Below are positions 37,076 to 37,889 of a stretch of DNA of 37,889 bases, piece by piece; within the stretch, counting starts at the first letter, position 1, and each line of letters opens with the position of its first letter. The notes under the pieces were generated by a model. It had not been told where the DNA came from, ran no database searches, and was given only the letters and a program-made list of their open reading frames with translations. The position numbers and the translations under genes are program-made. Source of the DNA: Nitrospiraceae bacterium (GTDB taxonomy: Bacteria; Nitrospirota; Nitrospiria; Nitrospirales; UBA2166); NCBI GenBank assembly GCA_002726235.1, contig PBSN01000007.1, positions 112,726 through 150,614 of the forward strand, read 5' to 3'.

Positions 37076-37861
37076 ATGCACAAGTCGGCAGAGAACGTTA
37101 TATTAATTCCCGCCAGAAGTGGTTCTACCAGAGTCAAGGACAAAAATATTAGGCCACTAAATGGCAAGCCCCTTATTTCCTATGCTATTGCTTCAGCCAT
37201 TGCCGCGAAGTGCGGACCTGTATTTGTTTCTACGGACAGCGATAAATACGGCAACATTGCAAGGGCTTATGGCGCCGAAGTTCCCTATTTGCGACCAAAG
37301 TATCTCTCAACAGCCAAATCATCATCATGTTGGGTCATTGTTCATTTCCTGAAATGGTTTAAAAAAACTGAAGGTTTTATCCCAGAGTTTATTACCTTTT
37401 TTCCACCTACAAATCCGTTGCTGGATGCAAAAACACTCCGGAGGATGCTAAATCGCCTAAAAAAGGCAACGCAATTTAACTCGATCGTGACCTATACTGA
37501 ACCCAAAACTCATCCCTTTTTTATTATTTCCATTGGAGAAAGTGGGCAGATAAAGAACGATGCCGTAATGCTTAATGGCAACACGATTAATGATGTTGAG
37601 CGGACTCAAGAGTTCCCAAAGGTGTTTCAGGGTTCGCCGGCATGCAGAATTACACGGTCTCGATTTTTTATAGACCTGTTGAAGGAAAGTCATCGAGTTA
37701 ATTGTATTTCATACAATAAAACATACGATTACAAAAACTGTATTGGGCATTTGATATCTCAAGAAGAAGCAAGTGACATTGATACACCAGATGATTTTCA
37801 ACGGGTAGCTAATTATTTATCAGCTAAATCTTGGTCGAAAAAATCAGAGTCGCGGATGTGA
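37076..37861 (+). CDS. NeuA-like CMP-sugar (acylneuraminate) cytidylyltransferase
   Basis: 261 residues, complete. The CTP-binding loop ILIPARSGSTRVKDKNI (residues 9-25) is intact, with Arg and Lys residues in place. It is followed by GKPLISYAI, VFVSTDSDKYGNIARAYGAEV (49-69) and FPPTNPLLDAKTLRRML. The C-terminal part has SQEEASDIDTPDDF, as in other CMP-sugar synthetases. It couples CTP to a 2-keto acid sugar such as a nonulosonic acid. Which sugar is used cannot be read, but its place after the aldolase-like gene makes that product a candidate. The ATG is three bases after the previous stop. Only 28 bases follow to the window edge. Confidence 0.9.
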   Translation: MHKSAENVILIPARSGSTRVKDKNIRPLNGKPLISYAIASAIAAKCGPVFVSTDSDKYGNIARAYGAEVPYLRPKYLSTAKSSSCWVIVHFLKWFKKTEGFIPEFITFFPPTNPLLDAKTLRRMLNRLKKATQFNSIVTYTEPKTHPFFIISIGESGQIKNDAVMLNGNTINDVERTQEFPKVFQGSPACRITRSRFFIDLLKESHRVNCISYNKTYDYKNCIGHLISQEEASDIDTPDDFQRVANYLSAKSWSKKSESRM

Positions 37862-37889
37862 AAACTTTACGCGATGGCATGTAGATATC

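Noticed and set aside
32788-37861. Reading the AroE-like and DAHPS-like genes as ordinary aromatic amino acid genes
   Set aside because: Key substrate motifs are altered, no other shikimate gene is present, and the neighbours are sugar-activation and transfer genes.

Overview
The window is a bacterial chromosome segment with two parts. From base 2 to about 23.06 kb it is dense core genome, roughly half G+C by eye. From about 23.3 kb to the right edge it is a more A/T-rich surface-glycan region. The core proteins (RpoB, RpoC, DnaX, GltB) are of ordinary bacterial type. Their general look, together with a DUF3105 protein, a thioredoxin-fold [2Fe-2S] ferredoxin and a YCF48-like propeller, suggests a Gram-negative bacterium, possibly Nitrospirota. 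That placement is inference; no taxonomic search was possible.

Core part. rpoB enters from the left edge without its first codons and is followed by rpoC, which probably starts at a GTG inside the longer open frame. A leftward four-gene run converges on rpoC: DUF3105 membrane protein, ferredoxin, MoaB-like protein, NTF2-like membrane protein. Rightward from 10.7 kb come tadA, tRNA-Ser(CGA), tRNA-Ser(GGA), the SRP RNA, dnaX and ybaB, then gltB and gltD. Next is a tightly packed series: gamma-glutamylcyclotransferase-like protein, glutathionyl-hydroquinone reductase, YCF48-like propeller, dUTPase and an ankyrin lipoprotein. gltBD makes glutamate, and the next two genes act on gamma-glutamyl or glutathione compounds.

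Glycan part, first block (23.3-32.2 kb). A PhyH-like Fe(II)/2-oxoglutarate oxygenase gene converges on a leftward series. That series encodes a NeuB-SAF-SpsF fusion (sugar-acid synthase plus cytidylyltransferase), an asparagine-synthase-like amidotransferase without the usual N-terminal cysteine, and a GT-B-like protein with HP and Ser-Ser motifs. A close paralogue of the GT-B-like protein lies at 30.9 kb in the opposite orientation. The two copies form inverted repeats around about 6.3 kb, so the segment between could flip by recombination.

Glycan part, second block (32.8-37.9 kb). After a stretch holding a decayed short-chain-dehydrogenase fragment comes a tight rightward operon: Gfo/Idh/MocA dehydrogenase, AroE-like dehydrogenase, DAHP-synthase-like aldolase, GT2 glycosyltransferase fused to a degenerate cytidylyltransferase-like domain, and an intact NeuA-like CMP-sugar synthetase. 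The DAHP-synthase-like protein keeps its PEP and most metal residues but has lost the erythrose-4-phosphate motif, and the AroE-like protein lacks one carboxylate-binding Ser. I infer that the operon makes, activates and transfers an unusual ulosonic-acid or shikimate-like unit. This is the best candidate for an undescribed system in the window.
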